Positions 1 to 7,641 of a stretch of DNA of 64,000 nucleotides are shown here, piece by piece. A program made the position numbers and the translations under genes. The notes beneath the pieces were generated by a model that saw only the letters and a program-made list of their open reading frames with translations, was not told the origin of the DNA and made no database searches. The stretch spans positions 2,095,606 through 2,159,605 of the forward strand of contig NZ_OUMZ01000007.1 of assembly GCF_900327775.1 (NCBI RefSeq), given 5' to 3'. This DNA is from Roseovarius sp. EL26. Lineage in GTDB: Bacteria > Pseudomonadota > Alphaproteobacteria > Rhodobacterales > Rhodobacteraceae. Position 1 is the first letter of the stretch. The number at the start of each line of letters is the position of its first letter.

Positions 1-488
1 GCATCCACCAACCGGGTGATGATCGGGTGCAGGCGCAGGTCTCCATCTTTGATCACCTGTTTGAAATTGGCAATCACGCTGGTGGTGGTTTTCTGATCGG
101 GCGCGATCACGTCCAGCAGCCAGTTGATCTCGCCGCTGGCCCATTCATCGGCTTTCAGGCGCACCGGGAAGACACTCGCCTTGATCTGCTCACGGATCTT
201 GGCATCCACCTCTTCCGACACGCTCGCCCAGATCGCCATGCCCGCGACATCGGCCATCGGGTTTTCCTTTTCCGCCTGTGCATAGGCGATGGCGATACGG
301 TCGCGGATCAGCGGCTCGAGCACGATATGGTTCAGATCAGCCAGCGTGTTATGCCGGTAGCGCGGCAATGCCATCATCGCCATCGCAACCTTGCCAAAGC
401 TTTCACGCACCTGCGCGCGCAGGACGGCGATCTTTTTGAGGATTTCAGGATCAATGTTGGCTGGGATAGTGGCTTCAAGAGTTTGCAT
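1..488 (-). CDS. HlyC-like toxin-activating lysine acyltransferase (3' end outside window)
   Basis: The gene reads leftward from an ATG at 488 and runs off the window, giving 162 residues. The protein fits the RTX toxin-activating acyltransferase family (HlyC, GNAT-like fold), which moves an acyl chain from acyl-ACP to lysines of a protoxin in the cytoplasm. Visible family landmarks are an early PRYRHNTLAD segment that holds the expected catalytic histidine (about residue 50), the central AIWASVSEEVDAKIRE stretch, and DEWASGEINWLLDVIAP, which matches the family's 'W.SG...W..D.IAP' signature. Its target is not in view; RTX-type partners usually lie close by and may be left of the window. It sits downstream of rplA but beyond a strong terminator, so it is probably a separate transcription unit. 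Family assignment is fairly secure; the substrate is unknown. Confidence 0.75.
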   Translation of the reverse strand, partial: MQTLEATIPANIDPEILKKIAVLRAQVRESFGKVAMAMMALPRYRHNTLADLNHIVLEPLIRDRIAIAYAQAEKENPMADVAGMAIWASVSEEVDAKIREQIKASVFPVRLKADEWASGEINWLLDVIAPDQKTTTSVIANFKQVIKDGDLRLHPIITRLVD

Positions 489-608
489 AGGCAAAGTATG
501 CCCGGGCTTCAAGCGATGCGCAATCTATGAGTGTGACACAAGGACAGATAACAGCCATCTGTGTTTGCGTTCCTATGGGAAAGGTGGGCAGGAATTGCCC
601 ACCCTACA

Positions 609-644
609 AACAAAAACCCCGGAGCGTTTGCACGCTCCGGGGTT
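609..644 (-). terminator. Rho-independent terminator after rplA
   Basis: A perfect 12-bp stem (AACCCCGGAGCG / CGCTCCGGGGTT, 615-626 and 633-644) with a 6-nt loop is followed on the minus strand by a T-rich run. It lies 25 bp past the rplA stop and should end the rplK-rplA transcript. Confidence 0.9.
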
Positions 645-669
645 CTAAATTTCACACTGAGGTGTAAGC

Positions 670-1368
670 TTATTCGGACACTGCGTTTGAGACGTCGATG
701 CTTACGCCTGCGCCCATGGTGGAGCTCAGCGAGATTTTCTTCATGTAGGCACCTTTGGCACCGGCTGGGCGGGCTTTGGCAACCGCACCAACAAGGGCAC
801 GAACGTTTTCGACCAGCTTCGCCTCGTCAAAAGATGCTTTACCAACACCGGCATGCACAACACCCGCTTTTTCAGCTTTGAATTGTACTTCACCGCCTTT
901 GGCGTTTTTCACAGCATCTGCAACATCCATGGTCACCGTGCCAACCCGAGGGTTTGGCATCAGGTTACGTGGACCCAGAACCTTACCCAGACGGCCAACG
1001 ATTGGCATCATGTCTGGTGTGGCGATGCAGCGATCAAATTCGATTGTGCCGCCCTGGATGGTTTCCATCAGGTCTTCGGCGCCAACGATGTCTGCACCAG
1101 CGGCCTGCGCTTCTTCAGCTTTGGGGCCACGGGCGAAAACCGCAACGCGAACGGTTTTGCCGGTGCCGTTTGGCAGACCAACAACACCACGAACCATTTG
1201 GTCAGCGTGACGTGGGTCAACGCCCAGGTTCAGCGCGATCTCAACGGTTTCGTCGAATTTGGCGGTTGCGTTGGCTTTGATCAGCGCAACGGCGTCTTCA
1301 ACGCTCAGGTTCTCTTTGCCAGCTGTGGCTGCGCGAACGGCGGTTGTACGTTTTCCAAATTTTGCCAT
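670..1368 (-). CDS. rplA: 50S ribosomal protein L1
   Basis: This 232-residue protein is full length for bacterial L1, the L1-stalk protein that binds 23S rRNA and helps release E-site tRNA. In many bacteria L1 also represses its own operon by binding a leader mRNA. Recognisable segments are the [12 protein letters not shown] start, the [12 protein letters not shown] stretch and the [17 protein letters not shown] segment. It starts 1 bp after the rplK stop, so the two are co-transcribed and probably translationally coupled. The usual next genes, rplJ and rplL, are absent here; the unit ends at a terminator. Confidence 0.97.
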   Translation of the reverse strand: MAKFGKRTTAVRAATAGKENLSVEDAVALIKANATAKFDETVEIALNLGVDPRHADQMVRGVVGLPNGTGKTVRVAVFARGPKAEEAQAAGADIVGAEDLMETIQGGTIEFDRCIATPDMMPIVGRLGKVLGPRNLMPNPRVGTVTMDVADAVKNAKGGEVQFKAEKAGVVHAGVGKASFDEAKLVENVRALVGAVAKARPAGAKGAYMKKISLSSTMGAGVSIDVSNAVSE

Positions 1369-1369
1369 C

Positions 1370-1795
1370 TTACTTCACCTCGATGCCCATGGAACGCGCC
1401 GAGCCTTGAATGATTTTCATGGCTTGTTCTACGTCGTTTGCGTTCAGATCTTTCCACTTTGCTTCTGCGATTTCGCGCAGTTGCTTTGGTGAAACAGAGG
1501 CAACGGTTTCGCGACCCGGCAGTTTTGCACCGGATGTCAGCTTGGCCGCTTTTTTCAGGTAGTAGGACGCTGGTGGCGTCTTGATGTCCATATCAAAGGA
1601 CTTGTCCTGATAATAGGTGATCACGGTTGGGCAAGGTGCGCCTGGCTCCATGTCCTGTGTCTTGGCGTTGAACGCCTTACAGAATTCCATGATGTTGATC
1701 CCGCGCTGACCCAGCGCCGGGCCCACTGGTGGGGATGGGTTAGCTTTACCTGCAGGGACCTGCAGCTTCATCTTACCTGCGAGTTTCTTGGCCAT
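1370..1795 (-). CDS. rplK: 50S ribosomal protein L11
   Basis: L11 binds the GTPase-associated centre of 23S rRNA and takes part in factor binding and the stringent response. The 141-residue protein shows the [20 protein letters not shown] motif and the C-terminal [13 protein letters not shown] typical of L11. I place the start at the ATG at 1795 ([10 protein letters not shown]), which has an AGGAGA ribosome-binding site 8 bp upstream; the reading frame extends six more codons upstream without support. It is the first gene of the rplK-rplA unit. Confidence 0.97.
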   Translation of the reverse strand: MAKKLAGKMKLQVPAGKANPSPPVGPALGQRGINIMEFCKAFNAKTQDMEPGAPCPTVITYYQDKSFDMDIKTPPASYYLKKAAKLTSGAKLPGRETVASVSPKQLREIAEAKWKDLNANDVEQAMKIIQGSARSMGIEVK

Positions 1796-1814
1796 TGGCC
1801 TTCTCCTTTTCAAC

Positions 1815-1877
1815 TCCGATGGGCGCGCCCAGTCGGATTGGGTTGATGTGGTCCGGTCTTTCAGTCGCGATTGAAAG
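1815..1877 (-). promoter_or_regulatory. Structured 5' leader of rplK-rplA
   Basis: Two hairpins lie in the transcribed leader just upstream of rplK. One is at 1815-1837, with palindromic core TGGGCGCGCCCA inside a TCCGA/TCGGA stem. The other is at 1858-1877 (CTTTCA / TGAAAG). In other bacteria L1 represses this operon by binding such a leader. That this structure is the L1 site is my inference; I could not match it base by base to a known L1 motif. Confidence 0.4.
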
Positions 1878-2073
1878 AACCTCCCACATGGGTGTCGCCC
1901 AAGAGCGACCAGCCGCCTTTACACCACGATAATACGCTTTGCAAGCGGGATGAGCTGCCCAGCGCGGCCTTGCCAGCAATGCAAGAAAACAGCTTGCAAA
2001 AATATATTAGTGTGAAAAAATAATTCCCACCATGAATAGTAACCCTATTAATACAAGTATAAAGGAATCTATT

Positions 2074-2430
2074 ATGTCGCACCCGGTCTTTTCCAAACTT
2101 GCCGATCGTCAAGTCGCCCCATTAGTGGATGATCTTGATGGTTGGAAAAAGGTCAGCGATGACCCCAGCATGAAAACCTGGATTGAATACACTGCGGAAG
2201 ATGGCGGAATCATCAGCGGCTGGTGGGAGGCTACGCCTGGCATCTATCACGCCACATATGCCGCTTGGGAATTTGTGCACCTGATCGAAGGCAAAATTGT
2301 CATCACGCCAGATGGTGGGGAGCCAAATGAAGTCGGCCCCGGAGATGCTTTTGTCGTGGAGGCAAATTTCGCCGGCACATGGGAGATCAAAGAAAAAGTA
2401 CTCAAGCACTTTGTGATCAAGCTCAAGTAG
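2074..2430 (+). CDS. Cupin-domain protein (Cupin_3 type)
   Basis: This 118-residue single-domain beta-barrel protein resembles the Cupin_3 / ureidoglycine-aminohydrolase-like family. The strand pattern EFVHLIEGKIVITPDGGE followed by GPGDAFVVEANFAGTWEI is characteristic. The exact reaction cannot be inferred, because these small cupins act on varied small molecules or may be isomerases. I chose the ATG at 2074 (MSHPVFSK) because AAAGGA sits 7 nt upstream; an in-frame ATG 42 nt earlier lacks this. The gene is on the plus strand, convergent with nusG and divergent from rplK, so it interrupts a normally contiguous ribosomal/transcription gene block. Confidence 0.8.
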   Translation: MSHPVFSKLADRQVAPLVDDLDGWKKVSDDPSMKTWIEYTAEDGGIISGWWEATPGIYHATYAAWEFVHLIEGKIVITPDGGEPNEVGPGDAFVVEANFAGTWEIKEKVLKHFVIKLK

Positions 2431-2437
2431 ATGCTGA

Positions 2438-2476
2438 ACCGTTCCACCGTTGATAGAATCACAACGGCGGAGCGGT
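2438..2476. terminator. Stem-loop between convergent cupin gene and nusG
   Basis: A 15-bp stem (ACCGTTCCACCGTTG with CAACGGCGGAGCGGT, one mismatch and one wobble pair) with a 9-nt loop fills the gap between the two convergent genes. There is no clear T-run on either side, so it may be a bidirectional processing or Rho-assisted end rather than a classical terminator. Confidence 0.55.
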
Positions 2477-2489
2477 CACGCAGACACAA

Positions 2490-3023
2490 TCAGCCTTGTT
2501 TGGTGACCTGTGTGAATTCCAGCTCGACCGGGGTTTCCCGACCAAAGATCGAAACCGTCACCTTGAGGCGCTGATTGTCATCATCAACCTCTTCAACCAG
2601 ACCATCGAAGTCCTCAAACGGACCGTCGTTGACCTTAACCTTTTCACCCACTTCGAAGTGAATCAGGGTACGTGGTGCTTCTTCGCCTTCTTGGACACGG
2701 TTCAGGATCGTGTTCACTTCGGCATCGCGCATCGGCATCGGGCGACCTTGCGGGCCCAGAAAACCTGTGACGCGGTTGATTGAGTTGATCAGGTGATATC
2801 CCTGATCGGACATTTCCATGCGAACCAGAACATAACCAGGCATAAAGCGGCGCTCAGCGGTCACTTTTTTGCCGCGACGCACTTCGATCACTTCTTCGGT
2901 CGGCACGAGAACTTCCTCGATCGAATCTTCCAGACCGCTTTCGATCACCGATGTTCTGATTTGTTCAGCGATTTTCTTCTCAAAGTTCGAGAGAACACTG
3001 ACCGAGTACCACCGCTTCGCCAT
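2490..3023 (-). CDS. nusG: Transcription termination/antitermination protein NusG
   Basis: NusG binds RNA polymerase, reduces pausing, and couples transcription to Rho or to the ribosome. The 177-residue protein has the N-terminal NGN domain (start [17 protein letters not shown], central [11 protein letters not shown]) and a C-terminal KOW domain ([20 protein letters not shown]). Length and order are standard. It lies downstream of secE on the same strand with a 198-bp gap, as in many bacteria. Confidence 0.97.
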   Translation of the reverse strand: MAKRWYSVSVLSNFEKKIAEQIRTSVIESGLEDSIEEVLVPTEEVIEVRRGKKVTAERRFMPGYVLVRMEMSDQGYHLINSINRVTGFLGPQGRPMPMRDAEVNTILNRVQEGEEAPRTLIHFEVGEKVKVNDGPFEDFDGLVEEVDDDNQRLKVTVSIFGRETPVELEFTQVTKQG

Positions 3024-3221
3024 GTTTGACCTACGTCCTTGCCTTGCTCAGCCCTACGCCGAATTTCATTTTATCGTCAGAGGCTTAAGTACATTCGCCC
3101 CAGACGGTTTGAAACAAAAATCGGCGCGCAACTCGAATCGCCACGCGCCATGTTCCAAAGTGAGCTGCCGAATAGCCCTATTTCCCTCAGATTTCAAGAG
3201 GAAGTCGCGTTTTATCGGCGC

Positions 3222-3419
3222 TTAACCGAAGAACCCCAAGAGGCCTTGCACACCGGTACGGATCAACAGATCTACAAGCGCGAAGAAAATGGCCGTCAGG
3301 GTTGCCATGATCAAAACCATGATCGTGGTCAGCAGAACCTCACGCCGCGTGGGCCAGACAATTTTGCTCGTTTCCGAGCGAACCTGCTGAATAAACTGAA
3401 GCGGATTAGTGATGGCCAT
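3222..3419 (-). CDS. secE: Preprotein translocase subunit SecE
   Basis: SecE is the small membrane subunit that clamps SecY in the Sec translocon. The 65-residue protein has the short single-helix form found in most non-enteric bacteria. It has an amphipathic PLQFIQQVRSETSKIVWPTRREVL segment (residues about 6-29) with the conserved KIVWPTR core, followed by one transmembrane helix. It precedes nusG on the minus strand in the usual arrangement. Confidence 0.95.
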   Translation of the reverse strand: MAITNPLQFIQQVRSETSKIVWPTRREVLLTTIMVLIMATLTAIFFALVDLLIRTGVQGLLGFFG

Positions 3420-3540
3420 GCGCCTGTCTTTCCCGGAAATACAAATGTTCAGGTTCGCGACATACGCCGCGTGCCTGTGGATTTCAAGAACAAAGGCTAT
3501 CCCGTTGCGAACCTACGTTGGTGTGTTGCACGAAAACGGG

Positions 3541-4218
3541 TCATTGACGCTCTTGGGTCCGGAGACGGCCAAAAGGATCAGCCTTAGCTTCGACCTCGGC
3601 GCGCAAAGAATCTGCGAACTCTGGCAAGTTGATCGAATCCCGCCAATTGTCGGGCAAACGATCTAGGCAACGATCGATCCTGAACGCCGCCTCTTCGGCA
3701 TTTTGGCGAAGCTGCGCCGCCATATCCGGACGGCGATATGCCAGCTTGAACCATTTATCTTTTGCCACTTCTGCCACTCGGTCTGGCCCCAGTGAAAGGT
3801 AACTGATCAACACCAACCAAAACGTCAGCAGTAAAATGGTCGGGATCAACAGTGGGAATAAAAACATCAGCATCGCCAGTAGGATGATCCCTCCATGCGC
3901 CCGACTTAAGCGAAATCGCTTATTAGTGCCAGAACGCACCGGGCGGTTCAATTTTCCGTGCTGGGCGAGCCTATACCATCTGTCTGATGCCCTGGGGTGC
4001 TTGACTTCCCTGCGCAGCGGCAGCGATTCTGATATTGCATCTGCTGGTGAAAGCTCTGGTAAACAGTCCCGCTTGGCGGAACGACATTCCTGCGCCATCA
4101 GTTCCCGCACAGATTGCTCGATGCGTTGTGTTTCATGTTTCGGCGTATCATTGCTCTGTTGCGATGTGTCAGCATACCGCGACACCCCGCTATGCGAGTC
4201 TAAAGTTTCTTTAACCAC
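3541..4218 (-). CDS. Hypothetical protein with a central membrane segment
   Basis: I do not recognise a named family in this 225-residue protein. The first 105 residues are polar and probably disordered. A strongly hydrophobic stretch at about residues 109-145 could form one long or two short membrane helices. The C-terminal 80 residues are charged and helical, with RRPDMAAQLRQNAEEAAFRIDR typical of a soluble alpha-helical region. The start is a GTG at 4218 with an AGAGAAG site upstream. It lies upstream of secE on the same strand with a 121-bp gap. Proteins of this shape occur near secE in related bacteria as far as I recall, but no function is known to me. Confidence 0.6.
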   Translation of the reverse strand: MVKETLDSHSGVSRYADTSQQSNDTPKHETQRIEQSVRELMAQECRSAKRDCLPELSPADAISESLPLRREVKHPRASDRWYRLAQHGKLNRPVRSGTNKRFRLSRAHGGIILLAMLMFLFPLLIPTILLLTFWLVLISYLSLGPDRVAEVAKDKWFKLAYRRPDMAAQLRQNAEEAAFRIDRCLDRLPDNWRDSINLPEFADSLRAEVEAKADPFGRLRTQERQ

Positions 4219-4595
4219 GGATCTTCTCTTAAATAAAAAAATTATAAAATCTTAGCCGCAGATGCCGTTCCCCCAGCCCCTACAACACAATGTCATTGTT
4301 GGGATTTAATCATGGCACAATAAAGGCATAAAAGGGGCGTAAATGCATCACGAGGCGAAATCATGAGAAGTTCGGTTTTATTATTCGCACCGCCCTTCAA
4401 AGATTGCGATGTGCCAAACCACTCGCCAAGCAAAATAACCGCTCGGTCTGAAACACATTCCAAGTTACGCACCGTTGCATTTCGGGCAAAATTTGCGCGG
4501 CTTTTTCGGATCGTTACATACTACTGAGCACAGTGTTGTGCATGCCGGTACAGTGTGCGAAAACCAAACCACTGTCGACACATGTGCAGTAGTGT
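4219..4595. other. Intergenic region before tRNA-Arg
   Basis: I see no convincing gene in this 377-bp AT-rich stretch. It presumably holds the promoter of tRNA-Arg and that of the leftward hypothetical gene. Confidence 0.6.
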
Positions 4596-4672
4596 GGCCC
4601 CGTGGCTCAACTGGATAGAGCAGCCCCCTCCTAAGGGGCAGGTTGCAGGTTCGAATCCTGCCGGGGTCACCA
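4596..4672 (+). tRNA. tRNA-Arg (anticodon CCU)
   Basis: A complete cloverleaf can be drawn. The acceptor is GGCCCCG with CGGGGTC, the D-arm is GCTC/GAGC (4605-4621), the anticodon stem is GCCCC/GGGGC (4623-4627, 4635-4639) with loop CTCCTAA (anticodon CCT, reading AGG), and the T-arm is GCAGG-TTCGAAT-CCTGC. Discriminator A and an encoded CCA end at 4672. The 3' part is the attachment site of the island that starts immediately downstream; integration leaves this tRNA intact. Confidence 0.96.
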
Positions 4673-4674
4673 AA
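4626..4674 (+). repeat. attL: left copy of the 49-bp direct repeat
   Basis: Positions 4626-4674 (anticodon loop to 2 bp past the CCA of tRNA-Arg) are identical to 28550-28598. This is the classical signature of integration into the 3' end of a tRNA gene. Confidence 0.93.
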
Positions 4675-4720
4675 CCTGCCAATAAATACAGTGTCTTACA
4701 GAGCTTGCTGCAATTCGATT

Positions 4721-4743
4721 TGCAAGATTGTGCAGGATTGTGC
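4721..4743 (+). repeat. Short tandem 10-bp repeats near attL
   Basis: TGCAAGATTG, TGCAGGATTG and a partial TGCGG follow each other head to tail about 50 bp inside the left end. They could be accessory binding sites for the recombination proteins; this is inference from position. Confidence 0.4.
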
Positions 4744-4774
4744 GGTTCATATACGAGAACATGTAAAGAACACT

Positions 4775-4792
4775 CGTACAAAACCCGTACAG
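4775..4792 (+). repeat. Putative integrase/Xis arm site, left
   Basis: CGTACAAAACCCGTACAG matches CGTACAAAACTTGTACAG at 28470-28487 in 16 of 18 positions. One copy lies about 100 bp inside attL and the other about 60 bp inside attR, the placement expected of arm-type sites. Confidence 0.5.
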
Positions 4793-4833
4793 TCAGCATT
4801 GTGGAGCAAAGAATGCGAGCGACTCCATAAACA

Positions 4834-4905
4834 GAAAAATCCCGGCTCGGCGGCAACCGAAACCGGGATCAATTCGATAGTAAAAGCCTCCAGCTTTCTC
4901 GATCT
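4834..4905 (-). ncRNA. Candidate antisense RNA controlling repC (ctRNA-like)
   Basis: On the minus strand a strong hairpin at 4839-4869 (outer stem ATCCCGG/CCGGGAT, inner TCGG/CCGA) is followed by TTTTTCTGTTT, a textbook intrinsic terminator pointing away from repC. A possible promoter (CTGGAC, 17 bp, GTTATG) lies at about 4934-4906 on the same strand. RepC-type replicons in alphaproteobacteria are controlled by a small antisense RNA in exactly this position. The terminator is clear; the promoter is weak and the 5' end is approximate. Confidence 0.55.
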
Positions 4906-4925
4906 TCATAACATCGCGAGAGACC

Positions 4926-4943
4926 CCTCGTCCAGTGGCGAGG
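4926..4943 (+). promoter_or_regulatory. Hairpin sequestering the repC ribosome-binding site
   Basis: CCTCG (4926-4930) can pair with CGAGG (4939-4943), which contains the GAGG of the repC Shine-Dalgarno site 7 bp before the ATG. Such a structure would let an antisense RNA control RepC synthesis by changing the fold of the leader. Confidence 0.5.
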
Positions 4944-4950
4944 TGCGACA

Positions 4951-6051
4951 ATGACACGACACCTTACCCACAACGGCTTGCCTGAGGGCATGACACGCTG
5001 GCAGTTCTTTGGGTTGATTGAGGCTGCACGCCAACAGCTCGGCCTCAGTAAGGGTGCAATCGCCTATCTGAAGGTCGCGATTTCAAACACAATGGATGAG
5101 GATTTTGCAGCAGGCAGGATTTGCAGCTTCTGGACCTCAGTCACAAAGATCGCCGCACGAGCGAGGCTAGACCGGCGGCAGGTTGCTCGGATCGAGGCGT
5201 GGCTTATTGAAAATGGCTTTCTCATCAAGACAGCCTCAGATCACAGCCGTCGTGCTGGATCACGTAAAGATGGCAAGATTGGACATGAGTTCGGCATCAA
5301 TCTTGCGCCATTGATTGCGCGCGCCACCGAGATTCAGGCTGCCGCACGGAAGGCTGCCTTCGAGGAAGCGGAAGCCGAACGGCTTCGCAACCGGATCAAA
5401 ACGTTGTTTGGGGACATTCGTAGACTTTGCTTCGAAGGTGCGATGGAGGCCGCTGAGGAGGTCCTGCCCAATCGTCGTCCCTCGACCATTCAAAGCTTCG
5501 AACGACTGAGGCAGGTGGCCGAAGCGCTGGAAGCTGTCTGGGAGGATTTTTCCGCACGAATTGGTATGGGTGAAAAGTCCCACCAGTGCGACATTTCACC
5601 CACACTCAATACAAGTAAGGAAAATAATAACAAAACCTGTATGCCTGAGAAACGGCATGATGTTCAGCCGCTCCGTACAACGCCTGCGCAAGTGGCGCTG
5701 CTAGCGAGCGAGCCGCTGCGAGCGATCATCGAGTTTTACTGGAGCGCGCTAGACAACCGTGGCGCGCTCAGTCCGCAAACAATCCAGAGGGCGGCAAAGG
5801 AGCGAGCATATCAGCTTGGGGTAAACCCCAGCGTCTGGGAACGACTTAGCAGAGTGTTGGGTGAGGAACGCACGGCGCTTTGCTTTATGATCGCAGATCG
5901 CAATGCCGAACGTCTGGATGGCTATCGAGTGCGGGATGCCGCAGCTGCGTTCATTGGCATGGCACGTTCAGAAGCGCGTCAGGGCTTAGTCGTCAACAGC
6001 CTGCTCGGGGAACTGATTGGCACCGTGGGAGAGCAACGAAATGGCGCATGA
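4951..6051 (+). CDS. repC: RepC-like plasmid replication initiator
   Basis: The 366-residue protein resembles RepC, the initiator of repABC-type plasmids of alphaproteobacteria. The N-terminal half (about 10-130) carries a winged-helix region with RHLTHNGLPEGMTRWQFF, SFWTSVTKIAARARLDRRQ and ARIEAWLIENGFLIKT. A charged coiled-coil stretch and a variable linker (about 205-245) follow, and then a helical C-terminal domain. RepC binds an AT-rich origin inside its own gene; an AT-rich block lies at about 5600-5642. No repA or repB partition genes are present, so the element has an initiator but no visible partition system. The start ATG at 4951 has a GAGGTG site that a hairpin can mask. Whether it still fires in the chromosome is unknown. 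Confidence 0.82.
   Translation: MTRHLTHNGLPEGMTRWQFFGLIEAARQQLGLSKGAIAYLKVAISNTMDEDFAAGRICSFWTSVTKIAARARLDRRQVARIEAWLIENGFLIKTASDHSRRAGSRKDGKIGHEFGINLAPLIARATEIQAAARKAAFEEAEAERLRNRIKTLFGDIRRLCFEGAMEAAEEVLPNRRPSTIQSFERLRQVAEALEAVWEDFSARIGMGEKSHQCDISPTLNTSKENNNKTCMPEKRHDVQPLRTTPAQVALLASEPLRAIIEFYWSALDNRGALSPQTIQRAAKERAYQLGVNPSVWERLSRVLGEERTALCFMIADRNAERLDGYRVRDAAAAFIGMARSEARQGLVVNSLLGELIGTVGEQRNGA
5600..5642. other. Candidate AT-rich replication origin inside repC
   Basis: This is the most AT-rich block of the gene (it reads AGGAAAATAATAACAAAACC at its core). It falls in the linker between the two RepC domains, the place where oriV lies in known repABC plasmids. The assignment rests on position and base composition only. 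Confidence 0.4.
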
Positions 6052-6227
6052 TACATCGCTTCCACGTGCTTTCATTTGTCATCGAGACCTCGTCGCAACA
6101 TCAGACCGTGCGCCCACGACAAGGCTGGCGCGGGATGAGGTTGCAGTCGCCACCGGCGGCTTCGATTCGGGACGGATCGGCGGCGTAGCCGCTTGGTTGG
6201 GTGCAGGGGCGCAGCGCCTTGCCCGGC

Positions 6228-6244
6228 GAGTTGTTTATCAACTC
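6228..6244 (+). other. Candidate oriT inverted repeat upstream of the relaxase
   Basis: GAGTTG (6228-6233) and CAACTC (6239-6244) form a perfect inverted repeat with a 5-bp loop, 44 bp before the relaxase start. MobV-type relaxases nick near such repeats upstream of their own gene. A GC-rich palindrome (GGCGCAGCGCC) lies just to the left. Confidence 0.4.
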
Positions 6245-6288
6245 AATAGTCGGTCAGTATTGTGTTTCTTTTGGCGGGACAGCTGATC

Positions 6289-7641
6289 ATGTCTGGCCCG
6301 CAGTTTTTGCACCTTCAAAGCTATTCACGCAAACCCAACAAGATTGGCCAAAGCGCCCAACAGGTCTTGGATGAGGCGGCACGTGAGCCTGAATTTTCCG
6401 TACACGTCGAAAGCCCAAAACCGCCGAACATTGTCTACGGCATTACGCCGCAACAGGTCCGCAAGAAGCATGACGAAATCGTAGCGACTGGATATGTCGA
6501 TGTGACGTTGAAGGATGGCACCGTTGCGAGGCGGGGCATCCGAAAGGATCGCCATACCCTTCTGACTGCCGTCGCTTCCTATCCCTTGCCGACTGCGAAG
6601 GTCGAGGAGGGTTCTGCTGACCGAGCGGAATATGAACGCTGGATTGAGCTGAATATTCGCTGGCTGAAGGAAATGTTTGGCGATCGACTTGTTTCAGTTG
6701 TTGAGCATGTAGATGAGGAGTACCCGCACGTCCACGCGTTCATTTTGCCTCTGGGAGATGCCAGTTGTTCTGCCCGTCATTTGAACCCAGCCTGGGAGGT
6801 CAAAGAAGAAGCCGAAGCGTTGGCCAGAGAGAGCGGCAAGCCAGCCAAGGAAGCCGTTAAGCTTGGCAATCGCGCCTACCGCGCGCGTGGTCGTGAACTA
6901 CAGGATGAGTATTTTGCCGAGGTTGGATTGCCTGCTGGTTTGACCCGCTTAGGGCCCAAGCGAGAGCGTTTATCGCGAGAACAGTGGAAGAAACGAAAAG
7001 AGCAGGCTCGGCGCGATGCTGAATTGCACAAGCAAATGTCTGAACGTGTTGAGAACCTCGCCGATGCTGAGGCCCAGTTTGATGCGGACGCCGATCAAAA
7101 GGCAGCCGAGGTCGCGGATAAGTTGGCACGTGTCGAGGCGCTTTACGAAGAGGCGTTGTTGGCAAGAGGCGATGCTGAGGCGGAAGCTCAAGAGATCCTA
7201 AGGCGGGCTGAGACTGAGAGTGCAGAAATGAAGCAGATGACGCGAACTGAGCTGGCCCAGAAAACGGAAACACTGGAACAGCAGGCATCAAGCCTTCTAT
7301 CTGACCGTTTCGCGTTTGAAGATGAAAAACGGACGTTCTTAAGGGAAGTTGTGTTACGCGCAGCGTCTGTGACAGCGCGGGTTCTGATCGGCGTCCTTAC
7401 CGGGAGTGTTCGCTTCGATGACAAAAAATCAGAACTACAATTCGATGATCCTAGACTCGCCCAGGATGTGGAGCGGTTGGAAATTGCACCGGTGATCGAA
7501 AAGGTCGTCGTATTGGTCAGTAAGGTCTGGGCCAAGCTTACCGGGAAGCTGTCCACCTTAGAGGCTGAGCATGAACGTGAACAAATCTCTGAGGTGCTCA
7601 AGCCTATTTCAAGGCCACAATCGGGAGGAATGCAGCCATGA
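6289..7641 (+). CDS. MobV/Pre-type relaxase (plasmid mobilization)
   Basis: The 450-residue protein should nick the transfer origin and lead the strand into a recipient, using a helper secretion system. The MobV/Pre family signature HxDExxPHxH is present as HVDEEYPHVH at residues 140-149, with the family's early HLQSYSRK segment at residues 8-15. Residues from about 235 to 350 are charged and strongly coiled-coil, a common tail in this family. I start at the ATG at 6289 (MSGPQFLHLQ), because nine upstream codons add a non-family extension. The stop overlaps the start of the next gene by 4 bp, so the two are translationally coupled. A possible oriT lies just upstream. Confidence 0.83.
   Translation: MSGPQFLHLQSYSRKPNKIGQSAQQVLDEAAREPEFSVHVESPKPPNIVYGITPQQVRKKHDEIVATGYVDVTLKDGTVARRGIRKDRHTLLTAVASYPLPTAKVEEGSADRAEYERWIELNIRWLKEMFGDRLVSVVEHVDEEYPHVHAFILPLGDASCSARHLNPAWEVKEEAEALARESGKPAKEAVKLGNRAYRARGRELQDEYFAEVGLPAGLTRLGPKRERLSREQWKKRKEQARRDAELHKQMSERVENLADAEAQFDADADQKAAEVADKLARVEALYEEALLARGDAEAEAQEILRRAETESAEMKQMTRTELAQKTETLEQQASSLLSDRFAFEDEKRTFLREVVLRAASVTARVLIGVLTGSVRFDDKKSELQFDDPRLAQDVERLEIAPVIEKVVVLVSKVWAKLTGKLSTLEAEHEREQISEVLKPISRPQSGGMQP

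Noticed and set aside
4470..4590. Minus-strand frame ending in a CxxC-like segment (KFCPKCNGA) left of tRNA-Arg, a possible gene remnant.
   Set aside because: It is short, has no start codon or ribosome-binding site, and overlaps the probable tRNA promoter.
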